This document shows, piece after piece, positions 52,325-61,416 of a stretch of DNA of 64,000 nucleotides. How positions within the stretch are numbered: the stretch's first letter is position 1; each line of letters starts with the position of its first letter. The translations under genes were made by a program, and so were the position numbers. This stretch comes from [Pasteurella] aerogenes. GTDB lineage: Bacteria > Pseudomonadota > Gammaproteobacteria > Enterobacterales > Pasteurellaceae. Where the stretch lies: positions 1,860,001 to 1,924,000 of the forward strand of contig LR134362.1 in NCBI GenBank assembly GCA_900637275.1, given 5' to 3'. The notes beneath the pieces are model-generated. The model was not told where the DNA came from. It ran no database searches and saw only the letters and a program-made list of their open reading frames with translations.

Positions 52325-53101
52325 CTACTTATATTTTTCAAACCACCCCAATCCTTTAGTCGTTTCCCCTCTTGGTTTGTATTCACAACCGATATATCCC
52401 TCATAGCCCATTGCATCAAGCTTATCGAAAATATATTGGTAGTTAATTTCTCCCTCATCAGGTTCATGACGATCTGGGACAGAGGCGATTTGGATATGAG
52501 CAAAACGTCCATCTAATTTATCGGTAAGACGAGATAAATTACCGTCCACATTTTGTGCATGGAAATAATCCAGTTGTACAAATACGTTATCTCTGTCAAC
52601 CAATTCAACGATTTCTAACGTATCAAATTGGCTTTTTAACAGATAATTCGGTTTGACTTCCGGGCTTAAGGCTTCCAACAAAATCTTGACTCCATGTGGT
52701 TTAAATTTTTCGGCGGCATAACGGATATTGTTCACAAAGGTTTGTTTATAGGCTTCACGATCTGCCCCCTCCGGTACAACCGATGCCATAATGTGGACAT
52801 TGGGACAACCTAAGGCAAGCGCATATTCAAGCGCAGTATCAATATCTCGATGGCTATCAACTTCTCGCCCGGGAATGGCAGACACGCCCCATTCTCCTTT
52901 GGAGACATCTCCAGCTGCAGTATTAAACAACACTTGTTTTAAACCAAATTGATCTAATTTCGCTTTCAATTCAGCTGCTGGATAATCATAAGGCCAGAGA
53001 TATTCGACATATTTAAATCCTGCCTTAGCCGCGGCTTCAAAGCGATCTAAAAAAGGTACTTCGTTAAACATCATGGTAAGATTGGCTGCAAATTTCGGCA
53101 T
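52325..53101 (-). CDS. otnI: 2-oxo-tetronate isomerase OtnI
   Basis: 258 residues, TIM-barrel of the hydroxypyruvate isomerase-like family (start MPKFAANLTMMFNEVPFLDR, catalytic acidic residues in ILLEALSPE and GYIGCEYKP). In the tetronate pathway it converts 2-oxo-tetronate to 3-oxo-tetronate. It follows otnC by 2 bases. E. coli counterpart is YgbM. The name rests on the operon context; an isolated Hyi would look similar. Confidence 0.9.
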   Translation of the reverse strand: MPKFAANLTMMFNEVPFLDRFEAAAKAGFKYVEYLWPYDYPAAELKAKLDQFGLKQVLFNTAAGDVSKGEWGVSAIPGREVDSHRDIDTALEYALALGCPNVHIMASVVPEGADREAYKQTFVNNIRYAAEKFKPHGVKILLEALSPEVKPNYLLKSQFDTLEIVELVDRDNVFVQLDYFHAQNVDGNLSRLTDKLDGRFAHIQIASVPDRHEPDEGEINYQYIFDKLDAMGYEGYIGCEYKPRGETTKGLGWFEKYK

Positions 53102-53103
53102 GA

Positions 53104-53736
53104 TTATTTTCCTCTATGTTCAAGATCTTTCACTTCCGCCTCCGTTAAATAACGGATTTTTTGTCCTTGCAAAGTAAAGTACAATTTTGCGGTTTCTTCT
53201 AATTCTTCCGTATTATCCACGGCATCCACTAAACTTGAGCCAGTGACTACAACGCCATGATTAGCAAGTAAAAAGGCTTTTGCAGTTAGCGCTCGCTCGC
53301 TCAATTCTCGCGCAATATTCGGATCACCCGGGCGATAATAAGGAACGACCTGTAATTTTCCAACGCGCATCACGTAGTAAGGCGTAAACGCTTTCATCGC
53401 ATTTTCCGGATCCAATCCGTCCAAGCAAGAAAGTGCGGTTAAATAAGTCGAGTGCAAATGCACCACAGCCTGACAACTCGGATCTTTTTTATACAACTCA
53501 AGGTGAAACACAAACTCTTTCGACGGTTTATCACCTGATAATAAATTACCTTGCATATCGATCACAGAAAGGCGTTCAGTTTCCAATCTACCTAGTGAAG
53601 AACCGGTCGGAGTTACTAAAACACGATTATTATCCAAACGAACGGATAAATTACCGGCACCGCCTACGCTATAACCACGTTCATAAAACGATCGTGCTAA
53701 ATTTACTAATTGCGTTTTTTGTTCTTGTTCTGTCAT
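53104..53736 (-). CDS. otnC: 3-oxo-tetronate 4-phosphate decarboxylase OtnC
   Basis: 210 residues, class II aldolase/adducin fold. Zinc-binding histidines in VVHLHSTYLTALSCLDG and LANHGVVVTG; N-terminal GYSVGGAGNLSVRLDN. It decarboxylates 3-oxo-tetronate 4-phosphate to dihydroxyacetone phosphate, feeding glycolysis. It follows otnK by 12 bases. A USS core lies inside (53431). Confidence 0.9.
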   Translation of the reverse strand: MTEQEQKTQLVNLARSFYERGYSVGGAGNLSVRLDNNRVLVTPTGSSLGRLETERLSVIDMQGNLLSGDKPSKEFVFHLELYKKDPSCQAVVHLHSTYLTALSCLDGLDPENAMKAFTPYYVMRVGKLQVVPYYRPGDPNIARELSERALTAKAFLLANHGVVVTGSSLVDAVDNTEELEETAKLYFTLQGQKIRYLTEAEVKDLEHRGK

Positions 53737-53748
53737 AGTTGATTCCTG

Positions 53749-54990
53749 TTACATCATCATTTGTTGTGCAAAGCTGAAAAAGTCTTCTTTGCCAAAATTA
53801 CCGGATTTCAATGCGAGATAAATCGGTTCTTCCACCGCTTTGAGCCAAGGCACACCGGGTGCAATTTGTTTACCAATATGAAACCCGCTAAAACCAAGTT
53901 GCTGTACCACAATACTAGAGGTTTCCCCGCCGGCAGTAATAAAGTTGGTAAAGCCTGCTGCTTTCAGTTTTACTGCTAATTGGGCAAACACTTGCTCAAT
54001 GGCATGGCTAGCATTATCACCGCCAAATTGACGCTGAATTTCTTGTAATTTTTCCGGTAAAACGGTCGCATATACCATCGGTGCTAATGCTTGTTGACTG
54101 TTTTCTAACACCCATTGCGCCAACTGTTGCGCATAATTCGGGTTATTCAGCGCTTCTTCCACCTCTAAAAAACAACTCGGCGCTTGGGTTTGATAAGTTT
54201 GCACTTGCTTATTAGTCATCACGGAACAAGAACCCGATAGCACCACCGTTTTTCCTTTTGTTGGTACAAAAGCATTGGAACCTGTTTTCCCCCCGCTTAA
54301 TCGCGCCGCCATATAAGCGCCTAACCCCGAACCGCCGGTCACCAATTTCAATTCAGATACTGCTTCCGCCAACACCGCTAATTGGCTATTATCCACCGCA
54401 TCAACGACAGCATAGCGATACCCCTGCTCTTTCAGTTGCGCAAAACGTTCTTTCACACGAATCGGACCTTGAATCACATCAGCATAGGCGACCAAACCGG
54501 TTTTACCTTGTGCTTGCGCATCCATCAAACGAATTAAACTGGCATCTTTCATTGGTGTAATCGGATGATTACGCATACCTGATTCATTTAACAGCACATC
54601 GCCAACAAACAAATAACCGTTAAAAATCGTCCGCCCATTGACTGGTAATGCTGGCGTAATCACCGTAAAATCCGCGCCTAACTGCGCCAACAATGCGTCA
54701 GTTACCGGTCCGATATTGCCTTGCGCGGTACTATCAAAGGTAGAACAATATTTAAAATAAAATTGCGTCGCTCCATTTTGTTGCAACCAATCTAAGGCGG
54801 ATAACGACTGTGCAATCGCCTCATCCACAGGATTAGATCGTGATTTCAAGCTGATCACTACTGCATCAACCGACTCCGCCAAGGGCTTTGACGGAACGCC
54901 ATTCATTTGCACCGCACTTAATCCATTTTCCACCAAGAAACTCGCAATATCACTGGCACCGGTAAAATCGTCTGCAATTACTCCTAACAT
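53749..54990 (-). CDS. otnK: 3-oxo-tetronate kinase OtnK
   Basis: 413 residues from ATG 54990, which has AAGGAG 8 bases upstream; the frame continues into ltnD. DUF1537/four-carbon acid sugar kinase family: N-terminal MLGVIADDFTGASDIASFL (substrate domain) and C-terminal nucleotide-binding region with VLSGSCSVMTNKQ and ITAGGETSSIVVQQLG. It phosphorylates 3-oxo-tetronate at O4. It starts 4 bases after ltnD. Confidence 0.92.
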   Translation of the reverse strand: MLGVIADDFTGASDIASFLVENGLSAVQMNGVPSKPLAESVDAVVISLKSRSNPVDEAIAQSLSALDWLQQNGATQFYFKYCSTFDSTAQGNIGPVTDALLAQLGADFTVITPALPVNGRTIFNGYLFVGDVLLNESGMRNHPITPMKDASLIRLMDAQAQGKTGLVAYADVIQGPIRVKERFAQLKEQGYRYAVVDAVDNSQLAVLAEAVSELKLVTGGSGLGAYMAARLSGGKTGSNAFVPTKGKTVVLSGSCSVMTNKQVQTYQTQAPSCFLEVEEALNNPNYAQQLAQWVLENSQQALAPMVYATVLPEKLQEIQRQFGGDNASHAIEQVFAQLAVKLKAAGFTNFITAGGETSSIVVQQLGFSGFHIGKQIAPGVPWLKAVEEPIYLALKSGNFGKEDFFSFAQQMMM

Positions 54991-54994
54991 CTTG

Positions 54995-55897
54995 CTACGC
55001 TCCTTTTTTCGGTAATTCAATACCACTGAAAATCTTAATTACCGCGCTATCATCTTCTTTTCCGTAGCCCGCATTACTTGCCTCTGTAAACATAGAATAA
55101 GCAGTGCTGGCAAGATGTAATGGGAAATGTAGTGATTTTGCTGTATCATTCACTAAACCTAAATCTTTAACAAAAATGTCGACCATAGAAAGTGGTGTAT
55201 AATCTCCTTCTACCACATGCTTCATTCTATTTTCAAACATCCATGAATTACCCGCCGCATTAGTCACCACATCATACATCAGCGGCAACGGGATACCCGC
55301 TTTCGCCGCTAGCGCCATCGCTTCCGCACCAGCTGCAATATGAACCCCGGCAAGTAATTGATGAATAATTTTGACGGTTGCACCTAACCCAATTTCTTCA
55401 CCAATGTTATACACTTTACCGGCGACCGCATCGAGTACTGGTTGTAATTTATCAAAGGTTTGTTTTGTACCGGATGCCATTACTGTCATTTCACCGAGCG
55501 CGGCTTTCGCAGCGCCACCAGAAACCGGCGCATCTAACATAAGTAAACCTAACTCTGTTAATTTTTGTGAAATTGCTTTCGCATCTTGTGCAGAAATGGT
55601 GGAAGAAACCATCACAGCGGTTCCCGCTTTTAATTGTTTCGCTAATCCGTTATCGCCAAACAATACGGCATTAACTTGCTGAGCGTTGACAACCAACAAA
55701 ACTACTGCATCTAAATCTTGTGCAAAATTAACCGCACTTTCGCCCACTTCTTGTGCGCCAAATTCTTTTAAAGTTTTTAACGCTACCGGATTAAGATCGA
55801 CACCATAGGTTTTTAATCCCGCATTAATACAAGATTTAGCGGCCCCCATCCCCATTGCACCAAGACCAACAACCGCAACTGAATATTGATTACCCAT
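54995..55897 (-). CDS. ltnD: L-threonate dehydrogenase LtnD
   Basis: 300 residues from ATG 55897 (GGGAG 9 bases upstream; an ATG two codons earlier is only 3 bases from it). Beta-hydroxyacid dehydrogenase family: NAD-binding GLGAMGMGAAKSC, substrate loop LDAPVSGGAAKAALGE, catalytic Lys in GATVKIIHQLLAG. It oxidises L-threonate to 2-oxo-tetronate. First gene of the operon, divergent from a DeoR regulator. No D-erythronate dehydrogenase (DenD-type) is present in the cluster. USS cores at 54911 (otnK) and 55731. Confidence 0.9.
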   Translation of the reverse strand: MGNQYSVAVVGLGAMGMGAAKSCINAGLKTYGVDLNPVALKTLKEFGAQEVGESAVNFAQDLDAVVLLVVNAQQVNAVLFGDNGLAKQLKAGTAVMVSSTISAQDAKAISQKLTELGLLMLDAPVSGGAAKAALGEMTVMASGTKQTFDKLQPVLDAVAGKVYNIGEEIGLGATVKIIHQLLAGVHIAAGAEAMALAAKAGIPLPLMYDVVTNAAGNSWMFENRMKHVVEGDYTPLSMVDIFVKDLGLVNDTAKSLHFPLHLASTAYSMFTEASNAGYGKEDDSAVIKIFSGIELPKKGA

Positions 55898-55987
55898 AAT
55901 CATTTTCTCCCAAATATAAATGAACTCATGTTATTGCGCTTTATTCTACCTATTTCGCAATAAAAAACTGCGATCAAAATCACATTT

Positions 55988-56026
55988 TTTAACATTTTCT
56001 GTTAAATATTGTTAAACACAGTTAAA
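55988..56026. promoter_or_regulatory. Phased GTTAAA repeats, candidate DeoR-family operator
   Basis: GTTAAA occurs at 56001, 56011 and 56021, exactly 10 bases apart, and inverted as TTTAAC at 55988. They lie in the divergent promoter region of ltnD and the DeoR-type gene, just upstream of the -35 area of the latter. DeoR-family proteins often bind short direct repeats; the assignment is inferred. Confidence 0.5.
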
Positions 56027-56052
56027 TCATGTGATTTTTTGGGAAAAGGACT

Positions 56053-56058
56053 TATAAT
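56053..56058 (+). promoter_or_regulatory. -10 box of the DeoR-type regulator gene
   Basis: Perfect TATAAT 32 bases before the ATG; -35 is weak. Confidence 0.55.
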
Positions 56059-56089
56059 AGAACAAGAATTAATTTGAAAGGTGTAAATC

Positions 56090-56848
56090 ATGATCCCCGT
56101 TGAACGTCAGAAAAAATTGCTTCACTTAATTAGCCAACACAATATTATCAGCATTGCGGATTTGGTAAATGAATTAGGTGTTTCACATATGACCATTCGA
56201 CGTGATATTCAAAAATTGGAGCATGAAGGATTAGTAGCTTCGGTAACTGGTGGAGTTCGTGTGCTTGAGCATTTATCTTCCGAGCCGACCCATCAAGATA
56301 AATCCCAACTGTCTGTTTCACAAAAAGAAAATATCGGTTTATTTGCCAGTCAGATAATTCCGGAAAACACCACCATATATCTCGATGCCGGGACAACTAC
56401 GCTTGAAATTGCACATCGAGTTGCCACAAGAGACGATTTATTAGTCATTACCAATGATTTTGTTATTGCAAATTTTTTAATGACTAATGGTAGTTGTGAA
56501 TTAATTCATACTGGAGGACGTGTGAATAAATCCAATTGTTCTTCAGTGGGAGAATTAGCTTCTCAACTGCTTAAGCAAGTCTCGATTGACATTGCTTTTA
56601 TTTCAACTTCGTCTTGGAATTTAAAAGGGCTCACAACACCTGATGAAAATAAATTACCGGTCAAAAAAGCCATCATTCAAGCCAGTCAGAAAAAAATCTT
56701 AGTATCGGACTCATCAAAGTATGGAAAAAGTGCCACCTTTCACATTTGTCCACTGACGACTTTCGATGTAATTATTTGTGACAACGATTTGTTAATTAAT
56801 GCTCAAGATTCGATTTCCGATATGGGGATTAAGATATTACTAGCTTAA
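56090..56848 (+). CDS. DeoR-family repressor of the tetronate operon (YgbI type)
   Basis: 252 residues. N-terminal DeoR helix-turn-helix (ISIADLVNELGVSHMTIRRD, about 18-37) and a C-terminal DeoRC sugar-phosphate sensor domain (about 75-235, with IYLDAGTTTLEIAHRV and LVSDSSKYGKSA). E. coli has the same arrangement, ygbI divergent from ygbJKLMN. Probably represses the operon until a pathway phosphate intermediate appears; effector is not known from sequence. GGTGTAAATC precedes the ATG, with AAAGG as ribosome-binding site. Confidence 0.88.
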   Translation: MIPVERQKKLLHLISQHNIISIADLVNELGVSHMTIRRDIQKLEHEGLVASVTGGVRVLEHLSSEPTHQDKSQLSVSQKENIGLFASQIIPENTTIYLDAGTTTLEIAHRVATRDDLLVITNDFVIANFLMTNGSCELIHTGGRVNKSNCSSVGELASQLLKQVSIDIAFISTSSWNLKGLTTPDENKLPVKKAIIQASQKKILVSDSSKYGKSATFHICPLTTFDVIICDNDLLINAQDSISDMGIKILLA

Positions 56849-56852
56849 TCCA

Positions 56853-57698
56853 TTAACGAGGTACACCACGTAGCAATGGAATTTCTTTAAACGGGGCAAC
56901 GGATGTCGGAGCCGGTGCATCACTAAACAACAAAATAAACGGTTTCGGCGGAACCACTTTTTCATTACGCCACAAACTTCCCATACCAACCAATTGAATA
57001 TCTTTCGGTAGATTGCGTAATCCCGCTTTCAATACCGCCACAGTATTTTTACGCGGATGCCCAATAACAATCGCCACACCATGTTTTCTGGCATATTGAA
57101 GCGCACTTTTAAATTGACGTTGAACATCAGCATAAGCATCGCTATCATCAAGAAAAATATGACGCTCTAATGCGCGCACTCCTTGCGCTTTTGCTATTTT
57201 TCCAGCAACACTGCTACCGATCGTGCGACTGTCTAAAAAAAACAAATGTTGTTGATGCAGAGATTGCATCAATTTTGTCATTAACGGCGTATCGGAAGTT
57301 GCCGCACTGCCCATATGATTATTCATACCAATCGCATAAGGCACAACGGATTTCGCCGCCTCTACGCGTTGATTAACTTCCATCTGGCTCAAACCCAACG
57401 TTAGTCCACCGGCTTCAATGCGCTCACCATTAAGCGGCTGCATCGGCATATGAATTAAAATATCGCGACTTTGTTTTCTCGCTTGCTCATTGCGTTGCTT
57501 GGCGTATGGCGCTGAAGGAATGATCGCCACAGACACTTCGCGTGGCAACGCATAAATCGCCGCATCTTCTTTCGGGCGATAACCAATATCATCAATCACA
57601 ATCGCCAATTTAGACGGTTGAGCCATCGCTACAGTGCTAAAAAGTGCGGTGCAAATAAGCAAAATTTTGACCGCACTTTGGGTAAATTTTTTGCTCAT
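56853..57698 (-). CDS. yibQ: Divergent polysaccharide deacetylase family protein (YibQ)
   Basis: 281 residues from ATG 57698, which overlaps the envC TGA stop (ATGA); an ATG three codons earlier is possible. Signal peptide ends near AMA-QPSK. The polysaccharide deacetylase 2 family core is seen in LAIVIDDIGYRPKEDAA, DILIHMPMQPLNGE and GMNNHMGSAAT. Likely periplasmic. The activity is not established; the pairing with envC, as in E. coli, suggests a cell-wall role. USS cores at 57642 and 57670 lie in the first codons. Confidence 0.88.
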   Translation of the reverse strand: MSKKFTQSAVKILLICTALFSTVAMAQPSKLAIVIDDIGYRPKEDAAIYALPREVSVAIIPSAPYAKQRNEQARKQSRDILIHMPMQPLNGERIEAGGLTLGLSQMEVNQRVEAAKSVVPYAIGMNNHMGSAATSDTPLMTKLMQSLHQQHLFFLDSRTIGSSVAGKIAKAQGVRALERHIFLDDSDAYADVQRQFKSALQYARKHGVAIVIGHPRKNTVAVLKAGLRNLPKDIQLVGMGSLWRNEKVVPPKPFILLFSDAPAPTSVAPFKEIPLLRGVPR

Positions 57699-58921
57699 CG
57701 TAACCATCCCGTCGGGTTCATCGCGACCCCTTTGCGACGAATTTCAAAATACAATCCACTACGCGATTGACCACCGGAAGAACCCACTTCGGCAATTTTT
57801 TGTCCAGCCTTGACTAATTGCCCTTCGCGCACGGATACTGATTGATTATAACCATATAAGCTCAAATCACTCTCACCATGTTTAATGATCACCATCAAAC
57901 CGTAACCCTGCAACCAATTGGCTAAAATCACCCGTCCGTCCGCAATGGCTTTCACGCTGGAACCGGCTCCTGCTCCAATAACAATCCCTTTCCATTTTAA
58001 TTCGCCCATTTGTACAGAACCAAAACGGTTTAGAATTTTGCCACTCACTGGATAAGCATATTGTCCCCTCGGCTGCCCCAAGCCGGACGAACTTGCCATC
58101 AGCTGTTTTTCTTGCGCGGTCGGCTGATAAGGTTTTTGCGTTTTTTTCTCCTCGGCTTGTTTTTTCTGCGCCAAAGCTTCACGTTCGCGTTTTTCCTGCT
58201 CGCGCGCCGCTTGTTCCGCACGTTGAATTTGTTGGCGCAACGCCGCTTCATTGGCTTTCAGGCTTTCCAACCGGTTTTCGTCTTTTTTCAGACTGCGGCT
58301 AATTTGGTTCAACGTTGATTGGCGCTCACGTTGTACTTTTTGCAATTCTTGCTGTTGTTTTTTTTGCGCCGCCAATTGCGATTGTTGTTCTTTTTGTTGC
58401 GATTGAATTAAGGTTTTATCTTGCTCCAAGCGTAGCTGGGTTGCTTTTAAATCTTCGATTAACTCCAAGCGCGCCAAATTCATATGTTCATAATAGACTT
58501 TCATGCGCTCCGCTTTTTGTGCATCTTCCGACAACAACTTTTCAAAGGTGGAAGGATTGACGCCGGCGCGATACATTGCATCAACCTGTTTCGCCAATTT
58601 ATCTTTTTGATCTTTTTCTTGTTTTTCTAATTGTTTGATTTGCTTATCCGTTTCTGTCATCAAACGACGGATCTCTTTTAATTCGGCTTCCGTTTGACGC
58701 AATTGCCCAAGTACGCCATTAATTTGCGTTTCTTGATTTTTCAAAGTGGATTGCAGCTTGTTTTGTTCGCGTTTTTGCTCTGCAATTTTTTGTTCTTGTT
58801 GCTTAATTTGTAGCTGAATTTTTGATAAATCATTACCATGAACGGAAAAGGAAAACACCACCGCACAAAAAAGTGCGGTCATTTTTTTCGCATTTTTCAT
58901 TTTTTTAGATAAAAATCTCAT
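57695..58921 (-). CDS. envC: Murein hydrolase activator EnvC
   Basis: 408 residues: N-terminal hydrophobic signal (MTALFCAVVFSFSVHG), two long coiled coils (about 30-270, rich in Gln/Lys/Glu) and a C-terminal LytM/M23 domain (about 290-405). The zinc ligands of active M23 peptidases are missing: WKGIVIGA stands where HxGxD is expected and GLYFEIR where HFEIR is expected. It therefore should not cut peptidoglycan but activate AmiA/AmiB amidases at the septum, recruited by FtsEX. The stop overlaps yibQ. A USS lies at 58871. Confidence 0.93.
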   Translation of the reverse strand: MRFLSKKMKNAKKMTALFCAVVFSFSVHGNDLSKIQLQIKQQEQKIAEQKREQNKLQSTLKNQETQINGVLGQLRQTEAELKEIRRLMTETDKQIKQLEKQEKDQKDKLAKQVDAMYRAGVNPSTFEKLLSEDAQKAERMKVYYEHMNLARLELIEDLKATQLRLEQDKTLIQSQQKEQQSQLAAQKKQQQELQKVQRERQSTLNQISRSLKKDENRLESLKANEAALRQQIQRAEQAAREQEKREREALAQKKQAEEKKTQKPYQPTAQEKQLMASSSGLGQPRGQYAYPVSGKILNRFGSVQMGELKWKGIVIGAGAGSSVKAIADGRVILANWLQGYGLMVIIKHGESDLSLYGYNQSVSVREGQLVKAGQKIAEVGSSGGQSRSGLYFEIRRKGVAMNPTGWLR

Positions 58922-59065
58922 AAACAGCCCTTCATTCCGAAAACGGGGATAAATATACCATTATTTTCCCCAATGCTCTAAAGAATACTGTGTAAAATTA
59001 CTGTAAATTCTTGCGAAAGATCAGTAAAGCACTGCTTTTCGCTTTCAAATCAGAGAATTTTTTGC

Positions 59066-59071
59066 TATAAA
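59066..59071 (+). promoter_or_regulatory. Extended -10 box of gpmA
   Basis: TG-C-TATAAA, an extended -10 motif, 40 bases before gpmA; a weak TTTCAA -35 lies 17 bases upstream. Confidence 0.5.
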
Positions 59072-59110
59072 GTGCGAAGTATTTTTTAAATTAACTTTTA
59101 GGAGAATTCT

Positions 59111-59794
59111 ATGGAATTAGTCTTTATCCGTCACGGTTTCAGTGAGTGGAATGCGAAAAACTTATTTACCGGCTGGCGTGATGTCAACCTGACCGAGCGT
59201 GGCGTTGAAGAAGCCAAAGCGGCAGGTAAAAAATTATTAGATGCCGGTTATGAATTCGATATCGCGTTTACTTCCGTATTAACTCGCGCAATCAAAACCT
59301 GTAATATCGTGTTGGAAGAATCTCACCAGCTTTGGATTCCGCAAGTGAAAAGCTGGCGCTTAAACGAACGTCACTATGGCGCGTTACAAGGCTTAGATAA
59401 AAAAGCCACCGCAGAACAATATGGCGATGAGCAAGTGCATATTTGGCGCCGTTCTTATGACATTTCTCCGCCGGATTTAGATCCGCAAGATCCAAATTCT
59501 GCACACAATGATCGTCGTTATGCTAACTTGCCTAAAGATGTGATCCCAAATGCGGAAAACCTAAAAATCACCCTCGAGCGCGTCTTACCGTTTTGGGAAG
59601 ATCAAATCGCACCGGCATTATTATCCGGCAAACGCGTATTAGTTACCGCACATGGTAACTCATTACGTGCGCTAGCAAAACACATTATCGGTATTTCTGA
59701 TGCAGAAATCATGGATTTTGAAATTCCAACTGGACAACCCTTAGTCTTAAAATTAGACGATAAATTAAACTTTATTGATAAATTCTATCTCTAA
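59111..59794 (+). CDS. gpmA: 2,3-bisphosphoglycerate-dependent phosphoglycerate mutase
   Basis: 227 residues, the shorter Haemophilus-type dPGM. The phospho-accepting His is in FIRHGFSEWN; the partner residues are in RLNERHYGALQG (Arg, Glu) and VTAHGNSLRAL (second His). It interconverts 3- and 2-phosphoglycerate in glycolysis. AGGAG is 8 bases before the ATG. Neighbours envC and yibQ on the opposite strand are the Haemophilus order. Terminator at 59812-59829. Confidence 0.96.
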   Translation: MELVFIRHGFSEWNAKNLFTGWRDVNLTERGVEEAKAAGKKLLDAGYEFDIAFTSVLTRAIKTCNIVLEESHQLWIPQVKSWRLNERHYGALQGLDKKATAEQYGDEQVHIWRRSYDISPPDLDPQDPNSAHNDRRYANLPKDVIPNAENLKITLERVLPFWEDQIAPALLSGKRVLVTAHGNSLRALAKHIIGISDAEIMDFEIPTGQPLVLKLDDKLNFIDKFYL

Positions 59795-59811
59795 TAAAAT
59801 AGATAAAAAAG

Positions 59812-59829
59812 ATGCCGCACTTGCGGCAT
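59812..59829 (+). terminator. Terminator of gpmA
   Basis: ATGCCGCA/TGCGGCAT stem followed by a T-run, 17 bases after the gpmA stop. It resembles a USS (GCCGCACTTGCGG) but is not a core match. It may also serve comM on the minus strand. Confidence 0.85.
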
Positions 59830-59853
59830 TTTTTATGTTCTCTGTGGTTGGCT

Positions 59854-61389
59854 TTAAGTCAGTGCATTAGACAACTTCTGTAATAATCGATCCATCGCTC
59901 GATAACCCAAGGCTTCCGCTAAATGCACTTGTTCAATTTTCAGATCCCCATTTAAATCCGCAATCGTGCGCGCCACTTTTAAAATACGATGATAAGCACG
60001 TACCGACAACCCTAATTTCATCAAAGCATTTTCCAGAAATGCTGCCTCTGGCGCAGCCAAAGCACAATCTCGTTCAATCTCTTTACTGGTTAAATACGCA
60101 TTAATTTTTCCCGCTCTTGCCAACTGAATTTCACGAACCTGTAAAATTTTCGACCGCACTTGCGCACTACTTTCCCCGCGATCGCCGCCATTTTGCAAAG
60201 CACCTTGCGGCAATAACGGAACCTCAATAGATAAATCAAAACGATCCAAAAAAGGACCGGAAAGACGGTTTAAATAACGCATCACTTGTTGTGGCGAAGT
60301 GCGGTTATGGATGCCGGTATAATGCCCCGTCGGGCTAGGATTCATTGCCGCAACTAATTGAAATCTCGCCGGAAATTGAATTTTCGCATTAGCGCGGGAA
60401 ATAATAATTTCGCCGCTTTCCAAGGGCTGCCTTAATGCATCTAACACCTTACGATCAAATTCCGGCAGTTCATCTAAAAACAAAACACCATTATGCGCCA
60501 AAGAAATCTCCCCCGGCTTGGGAATGCTGCCGCCCCCCACCAATGCCGGCAACGATGCACTATGATGTGGCGCACGAAATGGACGCTGTTTCCAATTTTG
60601 AAAATTTAATTCATTGTGTACCAAGCTGGTAACCGAAGCCGTCTCGATAGCCTCTTGCTCCGACATTTCCGGCAAAAGTCCGGTCAGCCGACTTGCCAAC
60701 ATGGTTTTTCCCGTTCCCGGCGGACCTAAAAACAACAAATTATGCTGCCCCGCTGCAGCAATAGTTAACGCCCGTTTGGCATAATGTTGTCCGATAATAT
60801 CCGTCAGATCTTTTTTATTTTCTGGCAAAAAATCCACCGCACTTTGTGCAGTTAAACTCGCTGCACTCGGCAAAGACGCCACCTTATTAAGAAATTGCGC
60901 CACATCCAATAAATTCTCGGCAAAATAAGTCTCTTGCCCTAGCACCAACGAGGCTTCATGAGCATTTTGTTTAGCAATGACTAGCTGACGAGACGCATTT
61001 TTCGCCGCCAAAATGGCGGGAATCACGCCATGCACTCCGCGCAAATTGCCAGTTAATGCCAACTCTGCGATAAACTCAAAGCGACGTAAATGTTCCCCGT
61101 CAATTTGATCTGACGCCGCCAAAATACCAATAGCAATCGGCAAATCAAAACGCCCTCCCTCTTTCGGCAAATCTGCCGGTGCCAAATTCACCGTAATCCG
61201 TTTTGCCGGATATTTAAAATTGGCATTTAACAGTGCACTACGCACTCGATCCTGTGCTTCTTTTACTGTTTTTTCCGGCAACCCCACCAACGTAAACCCC
61301 GGTTTTCCATTACTCAAATGCACCTCAATGGTCACCAAAGGCGCCTGCACTCCCATTGATGCACGAGTATAAACAATCGCTAAAGACAT
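59854..61389 (-). CDS. comM: Competence helicase ComM (YifB, Mg-chelatase-like AAA+)
   Basis: 511 residues. N-terminal Lon-like S5 fold (1-175), AAA+ domain with Walker A FLGPPGTGKTMLASRL near residue 220 and Walker B GVLFLDELPEFD, and a C-terminal Mg-chelatase domain. ComM is a hexameric helicase that promotes branch migration during integration of transforming DNA, known from Haemophilus and Vibrio. Its presence fits the dense USS content of the window. It contains three USS cores itself (60153, 60297, 60836). Confidence 0.95.
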   Translation of the reverse strand: MSLAIVYTRASMGVQAPLVTIEVHLSNGKPGFTLVGLPEKTVKEAQDRVRSALLNANFKYPAKRITVNLAPADLPKEGGRFDLPIAIGILAASDQIDGEHLRRFEFIAELALTGNLRGVHGVIPAILAAKNASRQLVIAKQNAHEASLVLGQETYFAENLLDVAQFLNKVASLPSAASLTAQSAVDFLPENKKDLTDIIGQHYAKRALTIAAAGQHNLLFLGPPGTGKTMLASRLTGLLPEMSEQEAIETASVTSLVHNELNFQNWKQRPFRAPHHSASLPALVGGGSIPKPGEISLAHNGVLFLDELPEFDRKVLDALRQPLESGEIIISRANAKIQFPARFQLVAAMNPSPTGHYTGIHNRTSPQQVMRYLNRLSGPFLDRFDLSIEVPLLPQGALQNGGDRGESSAQVRSKILQVREIQLARAGKINAYLTSKEIERDCALAAPEAAFLENALMKLGLSVRAYHRILKVARTIADLNGDLKIEQVHLAEALGYRAMDRLLQKLSNALT

Positions 61390-61416
61390 TCCCGCCTCCT
61401 TTAATTTCGTAATATA

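Noticed and set aside
57695..58921. EnvC as an active M23 peptidase
   Set aside because: The zinc-ligand motifs are replaced (WKGIV, GLYFEIR), so an amidase-activator role is the correct reading; this is normal for EnvC and not a new loss.
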